DNA of 42,336 bases from Planctomycetaceae bacterium (GTDB lineage: Bacteria; Planctomycetota; Planctomycetia; Pirellulales; Pirellulaceae): assembly GCA_027487375.1 (NCBI GenBank), contig JAIYDQ010000158.1, positions 1 through 42,336 of the forward strand. The letters are read 5' to 3'. How positions within the stretch are numbered: the stretch's first letter is position 1; each line of letters starts with the position of its first letter. The notes under the pieces are model-generated. The model ran no database searches. It saw only the letters and a program-made list of their open reading frames with translations, and was not told the origin of the DNA. This document shows, piece by piece, positions 18,236 through 25,412 of this stretch. The translations under genes were made by a program, and so were the position numbers.

Positions 18236-18856
18236 TTAATCCAAAGATTGAAGTCCGAAGTTTTTCGCAGGTTGATCGATTGCGTCTGTTGAGGTCCGTG
18301 AGTTCTCGGCTGAAAAGGGACCATTTGCTCCCTTTTCTATGCTCACTGTCGCGGGATCACTTTTAACATTAGAGCTATTCTCATGTTGATTACCAGGAAC
18401 CACAAACAACTGTCCCATTTCTTCTGCAACCACAAGGACGATTTGCCCTTTCTTAATCACACCAACACGAGCTACCGAATCATATAACGTACCCTCAACC
18501 TCAATGCGACCGGTAGGCAAGAAATCATCAACTGCCGTGCCCAATCTCCCAACTACTTTACTTGACTCCCAAGTAAACGGTTGGGATTTAGCCGGCTCGA
18601 TAATCATCCGTTTTCCAATGGGCGTGCTTGCCCAAAATTTCGCAAAGACCCAGAGTCCGATTGGTATCGCCGCCAGCTCTCCTATCAACATCCACAGTCC
18701 AAACTGAGTATTGGCGCGAAACGCGAAGACATCCGCAGCAATCGCGCAGATCACCGCCAGCACCAGGAGAATGCCTGCTGACGGGACTATCAGGTCTAAA
18801 AGAACCAATGCGAGTGCACTCGCAAGGAAGAAAAATGCCGCAAGTACAGGATCCAC
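18236..18856 (-). CDS. NfeD family membrane protein
   Basis: A 206-residue protein. Three hydrophobic helices fill residues 1-75 (MDPVLAAFFFLASALALVLLD and two more), followed by a linker and an OB-fold at about 98-155 with the NfeD C-terminal pattern: VGRLGTAVDDFLPTGRIEVEG, then IKKGQIVLVV and GQLFVV. The last 50 residues are polar and probably disordered. NfeD proteins sit in the membrane and often work with SPFH/flotillin proteins or a ClpP-class serine protease, but no such gene is adjacent here. The start follows a normal hydrophobic N-terminus. The family assignment is firm; the role in this organism is not known. Confidence 0.85.
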   Translation of the reverse strand: MDPVLAAFFFLASALALVLLDLIVPSAGILLVLAVICAIAADVFAFRANTQFGLWMLIGELAAIPIGLWVFAKFWASTPIGKRMIIEPAKSQPFTWESSKVVGRLGTAVDDFLPTGRIEVEGTLYDSVARVGVIKKGQIVLVVAEEMGQLFVVPGNQHENSSNVKSDPATVSIEKGANGPFSAENSRTSTDAIDQPAKNFGLQSLD

Positions 18857-19074
18857 GATTAAAGCAACTTTACGAGTAATTCAGTCAAGGAATCTATTGC
18901 ATATAAACATGCCGAAAATCAACCCGCTTCGGATTATACCGACTTTACCACCTGGACAACGTCCTATCGGAGTTGGCTTGAGTCGTTAGTATCTATTTTT
19001 GATCTGTCATTTGCACCTTCACAAGGGCGCCGTAGAGTCATTCGTTGATGCTCTCCCACGAAGGACACGCCTTG

Positions 19075-19410
19075 ATGAATTTGCTCGAACTCATTTCCCT
19101 TACTCAATCACTTCGCCCTGATGCGAGCGACGAACAAGTGGTCCGTTGGGTCTTGATGATGCTCGTTTCACAATCTCCCACCACCGAAGAGTGCTTGTCG
19201 GAGAGCCTGACTTTTGTCGAACAATCCAATCGACTTATGAGCGACCAAGCTTCCGCTGTTGCAGAAGAACTTGATGATCTTGCGTCGACTCAACCAAGCG
19301 AGTTCAACCCCTCGCACATTTGGACACTGCTAAAGGCGATTCGTGTGCAAAAGCAGATGTTAGACCTGTACGAGTCCGAATCAGTTGAATCGTCTTGCGG
19401 AAGCGTATAG
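19075..19410 (+). CDS. small protein of unknown function, possible DUF1553 C-terminal remnant
   Basis: A 111-residue frame. The ATG at 19075 is preceded by AAGGA nine bases upstream; an upstream in-frame start at 19045 lacks such a site. The chain is acidic and helical and has no signal or membrane segment. The stretch DEQVVRWVLMMLVSQSPTTEECLSESLTFVEQ resembles the PT-x-x-E helix pair near the C-terminus of planctomycete DUF1549/DUF1553 proteins, so it could be a relic or a stand-alone derivative of that domain. That reading is an inference from a short pattern. It stands alone between an NfeD gene and an O-methyltransferase gene transcribed towards it. Confidence 0.5.
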   Translation: MNLLELISLTQSLRPDASDEQVVRWVLMMLVSQSPTTEECLSESLTFVEQSNRLMSDQASAVAEELDDLASTQPSEFNPSHIWTLLKAIRVQKQMLDLYESESVESSCGSV

Positions 19411-19432
19411 GCTCGGCTCCGTTTCTAAACAC

Positions 19433-19487
19433 GTAGCAGCGTCTCTCCGAGACGCGAAATCCCTGCGTCTCGGAGAGACGCTGCTAC
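19433..19487. repeat. perfect 23-bp inverted repeat
   Basis: Arms 19433-19455 (GTAGCAGCGTCTCTCCGAGA then CGC) and 19465-19487 are exact reverse complements separated by nine bases. Weak further symmetry extends outward (GTTTCT on the left, AGAAAC on the right). It sits between converging genes, 22 bp after one stop and 10 bp before the other. A near-identical single arm occurs at 39150-39176, which shows that it belongs to a repeat family. It may serve as a bidirectional terminator, though without a T-run. Confidence 0.85.
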
Positions 19488-19497
19488 CTAGAAACAC

Positions 19498-20556
19498 CTA
19501 GATTTTTGTTGCCAAGATCGCATCGATTGGTGTCTGCGTTCGAACACATTCGACCTGCAAGAATCCAGCATCAGAGAGAAGCGAGGCATACTCGCCGAAG
19601 CTTCTCTCTTTGCCTTCAGTGCAGACCAGCATATTGAGGCTTTGCAGCAACGCACCTCGCGGCCCCGTGCGGTCTTCCCAAAGAATTTTCTCGGCGATCA
19701 ATAACGCCCCGCCAATCGGCAACGCTTCAAAGATCTTCTTCAATAGCTGCTGAATCTTCGACTTGTCCCAATCATGCAGAATTCGTCCTAGAGCGTACAG
19801 ATCTGCTGCCGGTAGTGGATCGGAAAAGAAGTCCGAGCCGATCGTTGCAAGCCGATCGCGTGAGTTTGAATTGCTCACCATTTCGTTCGCAAGGTCAAGA
19901 GCATGGGGAAGGTCGAGGACTGAGGCTCGCAAATTGGGGTAACGATCGCAAGCGGCTATCGACAAATGCCCTGTAGCTCCGCCTAAATCGACTAAGTGCT
20001 TGAACCGACTTAGGTCGAATGCCTGGACCACTACGGGAGACGTGATCATCCCAAACCCATTCATTCCCATCAGGAACTCATACATCGCTTCCGGCGTTTT
20101 GAAGAAGCTTGAAAAGATGGGCCCTTCGCTACCAAAAGTCTGTTTCCATCGGTGAGTCCCCTCTCGGACAGCGTCTTCTAGATTCGCCCACAATCCCCAA
20201 GCTACTTCGTTCGAGTAATTGATGTATCCGGTCAATCGCCGAGGACTACTCTGACAAAGGTACGTACGTGCAATAGCCGTATTTTCATAACGGCCATTTT
20301 TGTGGATTAACAACCCCATCGATACACAGCTGTTCAAAAGAATCTCAAGCGACTCGGGATTGCAACAGCTCGCACCAGAAAGCTCCAGCAAACTGAGGCC
20401 CTGCTGTTCATTCGTAGTAGGTACTTTTTCAATCTGATCAAATACGCCCAAGGAAACCGCGGCGAACATCGCTTTGGACCTGCGAAACCCCTCCATGAGG
20501 TCAATGACGATATCTGGTGGAGGAATGGTCAAATCGCGAAACAAATGCATCTCCAA
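19498..20556 (-). CDS. SAM-dependent O-methyltransferase (ASMT/hydroxyneurosporene type)
   Basis: A 352-residue class I methyltransferase. Residues 1-110 form a winged-helix dimerisation domain (AVSLGVFDQIE, then LEILLNSCVSMGLL). The Rossmann catalytic domain follows: VDLGGATGHLSIA is the SAM-binding glycine loop, LDLPHAL and GSDFFSDPLPAADLY come next, and LHDW carries the His that serves as catalytic base in this family. GGALLIAEKIL and the SFGEYASLLSDAGF motif finish the domain. These are the marks of the plant-COMT/ASMT/CrtF-like O-methyltransferase family. The substrate is likely a small hydroxylated or phenolic metabolite, but no biosynthetic neighbours are present to identify it. It appears to be a single-gene unit. 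Confidence 0.87.
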   Translation of the reverse strand: MEMHLFRDLTIPPPDIVIDLMEGFRRSKAMFAAVSLGVFDQIEKVPTTNEQQGLSLLELSGASCCNPESLEILLNSCVSMGLLIHKNGRYENTAIARTYLCQSSPRRLTGYINYSNEVAWGLWANLEDAVREGTHRWKQTFGSEGPIFSSFFKTPEAMYEFLMGMNGFGMITSPVVVQAFDLSRFKHLVDLGGATGHLSIAACDRYPNLRASVLDLPHALDLANEMVSNSNSRDRLATIGSDFFSDPLPAADLYALGRILHDWDKSKIQQLLKKIFEALPIGGALLIAEKILWEDRTGPRGALLQSLNMLVCTEGKERSFGEYASLLSDAGFLQVECVRTQTPIDAILATKI

Positions 20557-20923
20557 ATCCTAATGGGTCTGTTACAAGAAGAAGCCAAAACGCATTTCCG
20601 CGACTCGACTTCATGGACTCAAATTGTAGCTTGTTTTGCGGTCATTTGGACCGGCCAGCATGCAAGCTTTTGATATGGCCTCGCTCGTAGGTGACCGAGT
20701 TGCGATCGGATCGATCGCGCGTATGACGACCAATTAGCCTATGGGTGCAGGACAACGACACAGCTTAGCGGAGCACTCGCTTCCCGGAGTCGCCTCGAGA
20801 TTGCTAAGCTAAATCTTCATAGTCGATTTTCATCGAGAAACCGGAACACACATGAGCGTATTCCGGCTTGCGGTCTTTTCGTTTAAAAATCGATACACTT
20901 CATGCGAGGTGTACTTCAACAGA
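20557..20923. other. intergenic region with two hairpins, no gene seen
   Basis: About 370 bp between two minus-strand genes. It contains AGCTTAGC (20762-20769) paired with GCTAAGCT (20803-20810), and a stem at 20838-20846 / 20861-20869 (AAACCGGAA / TTCCGGCTT). The second lies 55 bp downstream of the lipoprotein stop and may be its terminator, although the following T-run is short. The promoter of the methyltransferase gene should lie near 20557-20650. Confidence 0.4.
20838..20869 (-). terminator. possible terminator of the lipoprotein gene
   Basis: A nine-pair stem (one G-U pair) with a 14-base loop, located 55 bp after the stop of the lipoprotein gene on the same strand. Only three T residues follow, and these belong to the stem, so this is a weak candidate. 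Confidence 0.3.
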
Positions 20924-21622
20924 TTATCGACGAATGTCCGTTGCAGGTGGTGATGCGATTTGCGATGGAGGAACTGCGAACGCCGATGAATTTGGTGTTG
21001 CAGATGGTGCTGTGGCTTGTGTCGCATTGGGCGCTGCGGTCGCTGGGGCACCTTGCGATGCAACCTTGTCCTTCGAAGCAGATTCGTCCACGATTGTTCC
21101 TTCAAGATCTTCGAAGTTAACAAGTGCAGCTGGCTGATCCTTGCCCATATCGATAGCGAGTCCGCAAACTCTCCATCCGCCGTTTTCTAATCGAACTCCC
21201 CACACTACCTCGGTCGATTGCGGAGGATTGCCATCCTGAGCCGGTTCAATCCAAAGACTTTCTACAAATCCCGAATCTTTTTCGTCGTCCGAATATCGAA
21301 ACTCGCCAATTTTATAGGAAGCATCGGGTGAGCCTGGAGGATCCAAATCGATTCCTTGCTTTTGAATCTCGATCCTGGACGCTTCGGTGATGAGTTTGTT
21401 TACGGTTTCGCGATCGCCGCGTCGAATACTGTCAGCAAACATCGCAACAATTTCGCTGGGCGGGATGATAGCTTGCGTGCCACCGTTGGCTGCAACCATC
21501 TTGCCGCTTGCATTGGAACCGCCATTGGAAGCAGTTGTCGCAGCTCCTTGGTCACCGTTACCGCCGCATCCAACGGGCATTAAAATCGCACTGATCGCAA
21601 CTAACAACAAAACGCGTTTCAT
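20924..21622 (-). CDS. predicted lipoprotein of unknown function
   Basis: A 232-residue protein. The N-terminus is a lipoprotein signal: basic MKR, hydrophobic core, and the lipobox PVGC with the acylated Cys at 19. A Gly/Ala/Ser/Asn-rich tether (20-52) leads to a compact domain (about 53-165) containing PSEIVAMFADSIRRGDRETVNKLITEASR, reminiscent of the NTF2-like/DUF4878 type of small lipoprotein domains, then a beta-rich part with VVWGVRLENGGWRVCGLAIDM. The C-terminal 60 residues are Ala/Pro/Ser/Thr-rich and probably disordered. It should be anchored in a membrane facing the periplasm. It has no operon partner. Function is not known. Confidence 0.75.
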   Translation of the reverse strand: MKRVLLLVAISAILMPVGCGGNGDQGAATTASNGGSNASGKMVAANGGTQAIIPPSEIVAMFADSIRRGDRETVNKLITEASRIEIQKQGIDLDPPGSPDASYKIGEFRYSDDEKDSGFVESLWIEPAQDGNPPQSTEVVWGVRLENGGWRVCGLAIDMGKDQPAALVNFEDLEGTIVDESASKDKVASQGAPATAAPNATQATAPSATPNSSAFAVPPSQIASPPATDIRR

Positions 21623-21983
21623 AATTGTTTATCCATCCTTAGCTTGATCGACCGCAAATGAGTGACTCCCAAGTCACTTGCTCAGCCATTTTCCATGCGG
21701 TTTGTAGATTAGCCTTTCACGAAGCGTCAATACCGATCTGTGTGCCACGAAATGTCAAAATGTTTCGAACACACAAACCCTTCCTCGAATAGGTTTTTCC
21801 CTGTTCGAATCGACATTTCAAGACGATCAAAAACATTGAATTGGGGATGAATCGAATTTAAAATTATGAAGAAAGTGTTGCTAGCTATCTGGAGATCGGG
21901 GCAAGCAAACTATCAGGGCGAGAATTGCTCGGAAGAAAGCATTGGGACGATCTTCTAAATCAACGCAGTAAGGTTTTCCAACC
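21623..21983. promoter_or_regulatory. divergent promoter region, no gene seen
   Basis: About 360 bp between the lipoprotein gene (minus) and the desaturase gene (plus). It is AT-richer than its surroundings, especially at 21830-21880, as expected for promoters. No repeat, operator or RNA gene was recognised. Confidence 0.4.
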
Positions 21984-23135
21984 ATGTACGGCACCGAATC
22001 GGCAGAATTCAAGAAAGTAATGAGCCAGCAACAAGGCGGATTTTCTCTTCGGCAGGCTCAAGGTTTAGTGCGGTCCCTGAATCGTCCAAACCCTTGGATT
22101 TATTGGACCGATTTTTTGTGCAGCGTTCTCATAGGCCACCTTTGTTTCTCGCTATTACTCGGAAGCCCAAAATGGCTTGGCGACGCATCAGCAGTCACGG
22201 CTTGGACGGTCAAGGGATTCTTGTACATTGCGACCGTTCTTCTGTTTTTACGCTCTGTCATGTTCACACATGAATTGGTTCATCTACCCCGCGATGGATT
22301 TAAGGCATTCCGGATCACTTGGAACTTGTTGTGCGGAATTCCATTCTTGATTCCATCATATATGTACTATCCACACGTCGACCATCATCGACGAAAGAGC
22401 TATGGCACCGACGAAGATGGCGAATATCTGAACCTGAGCCACCAACCGCCGAGAGCGATTGTCATTTATATGCTTCTGACACTCGTCACACCTATCGTTG
22501 GCTACCTTCGATTTGCGGTGATCACTCCATTGTGTTGGATTTTTCCGTCGATAAGAACTTGGTCGTTCCACCGTGCGTCTTCGATGGTGATGGACATTAC
22601 TTACTACCGTCCTGATGCAAGTCCCGCGGTCCACCGAATCCGATTCATTCAAGAACTTGGATGTTTTGCGGTGTGTATGTTTATCGCTCTTCGCAATCCA
22701 ATAAGAGGTATTCCGTACGATCCGATGTGGCTTCAGGCATACACGGTCAGCCTCGGATTGTTGATCTTGAACAATGTTCGTACCCTAGGCGCGCATCGAT
22801 GGACCGGGACTGGTAGCGAGATTACCTTCCAAGAGCAACTTCTGGACTCATGTGACTATCCACATCGTCCTTGGATTACCGAACTTTGGGGGCCAGTCGG
22901 TACGCGATACCATGCCACGCACCATTTGTTTCCAAGCATCCCTTATCACAACCTTGGCAAAGCGCATCGCGCGTTGATGGCTGGGTTACCGGCGGACAGC
23001 CCGTTTCGACAAACGTCCAAGGTTTCGCTGTTGAGCGAGATAGCTGAGCTCTGGAAACGGTCGTCCGCTGCATCGAAGTCTGTGGCGATGAAACCTGAGT
23101 CGGCTCGAAGCGAAAATCATTCGATCGCCGCGTAG
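21984..23135 (+). CDS. membrane fatty acid desaturase
   Basis: A 383-residue integral membrane di-iron desaturase. The three His clusters of the family are present: HELVH at 96-100, HVDHH at 131-135 and HATHH at 310-314. Hydrophobic membrane spans flank them (about 44-60, 70-90, 112-125, 150-190, 225-265). The enzyme should introduce a double bond into acyl chains of membrane lipids or a related lipid substrate, drawing electrons from a ferredoxin- or cytochrome-type donor that is not encoded nearby. The last 40 residues are polar. Its stop is three bases from the stop of the converging hydrolase gene, so the two overlap in their 3' untranslated parts. Regiospecificity cannot be read from the sequence. 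Confidence 0.9.
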   Translation: MYGTESAEFKKVMSQQQGGFSLRQAQGLVRSLNRPNPWIYWTDFLCSVLIGHLCFSLLLGSPKWLGDASAVTAWTVKGFLYIATVLLFLRSVMFTHELVHLPRDGFKAFRITWNLLCGIPFLIPSYMYYPHVDHHRRKSYGTDEDGEYLNLSHQPPRAIVIYMLLTLVTPIVGYLRFAVITPLCWIFPSIRTWSFHRASSMVMDITYYRPDASPAVHRIRFIQELGCFAVCMFIALRNPIRGIPYDPMWLQAYTVSLGLLILNNVRTLGAHRWTGTGSEITFQEQLLDSCDYPHRPWITELWGPVGTRYHATHHLFPSIPYHNLGKAHRALMAGLPADSPFRQTSKVSLLSEIAELWKRSSAASKSVAMKPESARSENHSIAA

Positions 23136-23138
23136 GTG

Positions 23139-24167
23139 CTACTTACCGAGCAGATTGTCTAGGGCGATACAGAAATAGGGACATTCGCCGTAATAGCTTC
23201 GTTCACTATGAGTCGCTCCGATGGAGCCCCCACAATCGTACTGTCGAATGAGAGGATTGTTTTCAAGCGGTTTTGTCGAACGAGCAGTAGAGATGCCTTC
23301 AAATCCAGAGAACCCTCCGGCTATTGGTCTCGCAACGGAATCGATAAAGCGAAACCTTCTTAATATGGGATCTTTCGAGTTGTAGAGGTTTACCATTCGT
23401 TCGACATGTGTAAGTGCCTTCGACTCCTTCCCTCCGGGTTGCAACCAATTCTTGTCGACTGCCGGGGCAACCAAGCTTACTCGATAGCTGGGATGCGGAA
23501 TCGGATTCTGTGCATCCATGTGCAATCCACCGGTAACCGACCGTGCACCGAGCGAGAATCCAAGCAGCGAAACTTGTGTAGGCATTTCCGAAAGCGCACT
23601 TAGCAGTTCGGCTACGATTACTGAATTCGCATCAGACATTGCAGCATTCGATCGAATATCCTTCAGAACTGGTTGATTCCGCTCGCTTGGCCAAGACAGC
23701 ATCATGAGTCGGTACGGCTCGGTCGCGCGTCGCGCCAAATAGCGATCGACAATATTGACTCGTTCCCTTGCGTTATCGCGTTCCATCCAATTCCCATGAA
23801 CATAAAGGATTGTTCTGGGAGCGATTGTTGCACCAGGAGACTTTGATAAGGCCTCATCTACCGTCGATTTAGCCCATCCTCGACCCGTCCAATGCAACGC
23901 TTCAATCTTATCAAGCCAACCAGACTTTCGACTATCAACACATCCAAGGTGCCGAGTACTGAGTTCCCACACGTCTCCGCCAAAGCACTGCGATGGCGCA
24001 ACACCTACTTCTACTTCTTGAATAACCGACGGGGATGTCGCGACATTTTCAGCGGCGACCGTGCCGACCGAAAGTGCAACGACAAAGCTAATCAGCAAAG
24101 TCGGCAGACCAACCCTGTTTACTGCTGCAATAAACGAATTCATTTCAGGACGAGCGAAAAACGACAT
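23139..24167 (-). CDS. exported alpha/beta hydrolase
   Basis: A 342-residue protein with an N-terminal export signal (hydrophobic 19-35, cleavage near VAAE at 37-40). The mature domain is an alpha/beta hydrolase: ILYVHGNW at 120-127 gives the oxyanion-hole strand, and LLGFSLGAR holds the nucleophile elbow G203-F-S205-L-G207. A late His within SIGATHSERSYYG is a candidate for the catalytic base. It resembles DUF900-type and other lipase-like hydrolases. Substrate is unknown; a secreted or periplasmic esterase/lipase is plausible. A second in-frame ATG at 24143 would shorten the signal by eight residues and is equally possible, since neither start has a clear ribosome-binding site. Confidence 0.78.
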   Translation of the reverse strand: MSFFARPEMNSFIAAVNRVGLPTLLISFVVALSVGTVAAENVATSPSVIQEVEVGVAPSQCFGGDVWELSTRHLGCVDSRKSGWLDKIEALHWTGRGWAKSTVDEALSKSPGATIAPRTILYVHGNWMERDNARERVNIVDRYLARRATEPYRLMMLSWPSERNQPVLKDIRSNAAMSDANSVIVAELLSALSEMPTQVSLLGFSLGARSVTGGLHMDAQNPIPHPSYRVSLVAPAVDKNWLQPGGKESKALTHVERMVNLYNSKDPILRRFRFIDSVARPIAGGFSGFEGISTARSTKPLENNPLIRQYDCGGSIGATHSERSYYGECPYFCIALDNLLGK

Positions 24168-24513
24168 TTTATTTGCGGTCAGTAGGACGGATGAATCTTG
24201 ATGTTTTATCTATGGATTTGGTGAGCTGATCTCATCAGCACTTCGTCTTTGATTGCGACTCGATGATGCTGCAACATCTACAAACGACTGCGTTGATAAC
24301 TGCGCTGTATAGGTCAAGCTTACGAGCGTAAGGCACTGAAAGGTCGTTTCGAGCCTCTTTACTTTAACATGCATCTAGAGGCATGAAGCCAAACTTGAGA
24401 AGAAGTGTTGAAAATTTTCAACATGTTTCGTTTGCACCTCACAAATCGTGTTGTAGGTTTGTGCGTCAAACAAGCGACTTTAGCGGTTGCGATCTATTTT
24501 AGGAGCATTTGTG
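24168..24513. promoter_or_regulatory. divergent promoter region with an 18-bp palindrome
   Basis: About 350 bp between the hydrolase gene (minus) and the small lipoprotein gene (plus). It holds the perfect palindrome at 24406-24423 (listed separately). No gene was recognised. Confidence 0.4.
24406..24423. promoter_or_regulatory. perfect 18-bp palindrome, candidate operator
   Basis: TGTTGAAAATTTTCAACA is symmetrical over all 18 bases without a loop, so a dimeric repressor or activator could bind it. It lies 90 bp upstream of the lipoprotein start at 24514. No regulator is assigned. Confidence 0.4.
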
Positions 24514-24849
24514 ATGAAACGTTCTAGCTTTATCGTTGTTTTGGTTTTGGTCTCTTTTACCGGTTGTAACATCGGTCAAAACTGTGGAAGCTCCCGTACG
24601 GGCATCTTCTCGCGGATGTGCAATGCACTCCGTGGCGGTAGCGACGTTGGTGCTCCTTGTGCAAGCGGAGCTTGTGCAGCACCTCCGATGATGAGTGGCC
24701 CGATGGTCGCAGACGGATGCGATACCTGCGGTCCTTCAACAACGATGGGATACGAATCCTATGAAGGGCAAGGCGTGCCTGCGTTTGGAACACCAACCCA
24801 AGTATTTGGAAGTGGTGCAGAAAACGTGATGCCAGTACCCGCTCGATAG
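24514..24849 (+). CDS. small Cys/Gly-rich lipoprotein
   Basis: A 111-residue protein. The ATG at 24514 is preceded by AGGAG eight bases upstream, and gives a standard lipoprotein signal (MKRSSFIVVLVLVSFTGC, lipobox FTGC with the lipidated Cys at 18). A longer frame from 24487 lacks this support. The mature chain is rich in Gly, Ser, Pro, Met and Cys, with further Cys pairs near 23, 35, 49, 54, 68 and 71 (including GCDTCG), and no known domain. Cys spacing suggests disulfide bonding or metal contact in the periplasm. Short lipoproteins of this kind are common in planctomycetes. Function not recognised. Confidence 0.7.
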   Translation: MKRSSFIVVLVLVSFTGCNIGQNCGSSRTGIFSRMCNALRGGSDVGAPCASGACAAPPMMSGPMVADGCDTCGPSTTMGYESYEGQGVPAFGTPTQVFGSGAENVMPVPAR

Positions 24850-24974
24850 TTCATTTGGGCTTGAACTCCCTGAGGCATCGAACTTCATTGCCTCTAGGTC
24901 CTTCGCGTTTTCTCCTCGCCCAAACGGATGCTGGCGAGCTACTGAGCGCGAGCGACAGATTCAAACCCAAGGTA

Positions 24975-24996
24975 GGATGGGACCGTAGTCCCGTCC
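24975..24996. repeat. short hairpin GGATGGGAC / GTCCCGTCC
   Basis: A nine-pair stem with one G-U pair and a four-base loop (CGTA). It lies 126 bp after the lipoprotein stop. No T-run follows, so it is listed as a repeat-like palindrome rather than a terminator. Confidence 0.4.
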
Positions 24997-25324
24997 GCAA
25001 TGCAGTCTGGGCCCAAGTCCTTCAATAAGGACTGTTTTTTCTCCACTTTCAGCCCACTGGGGCGGCCCTGCGTAATTGCCGCAAATCTGGTTCATGTCCG
25101 TGTGGGAGGCCCCGCTGGAGTGAAGACCGCTTGAATATCACAAACCTTGCTGGCATTGCGGTTTCTGGCTTAATTGGGCACGGCTTAGCGAATCGTTTGA
25201 TGAATTTTCTGCCTACGATTCGAGCTCATTGATCACTCTTTTGCTGCATACAGTCCCCTAGAAGAACTACCCCAAGATGTGGTAAGTTTTGCATTTTAAG
25301 GGGAGACGCTTATTCCCTGGACCG

Positions 25325-25372
25325 ATCGTGCGCGAAAGCCAAGCCTAATGGGGCTTCCACCGCACGATTTTT
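25325..25372 (+). terminator. terminator-like hairpin in the carB leader
   Basis: ATCGTGCG (25325-25332) pairs with CGCACGAT (25361-25368), and an inner stem AAGCC / GGCTT (25341-25345, 25352-25356) stabilises the loop. TTTTT follows at 25368-25372. The structure ends 40 bp before the carB start codon, on the coding strand, which is the position of an attenuator. It could also be the end signal of an upstream transcript. Confidence 0.55.
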
Positions 25373-25412
25373 AGCAATTTGAAGTGAAACTCCAAGGAAA
25401 AAAGGTTCTTTC

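Larger units (their letters stand above)
24850..25412. other. carB upstream region with several hairpins
   Basis: About 560 bp without a gene. It contains a short hairpin at 24975-24996 (GGATGGGAC / GTCCCGTCC), an imperfect inverted repeat spanning about 25040-25126 with GGGGC-rich arms, and a terminator-like hairpin with T-run at 25325-25372 just ahead of carB. The carB promoter is expected between 25130 and 25320. carA is not adjacent. Confidence 0.5.
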
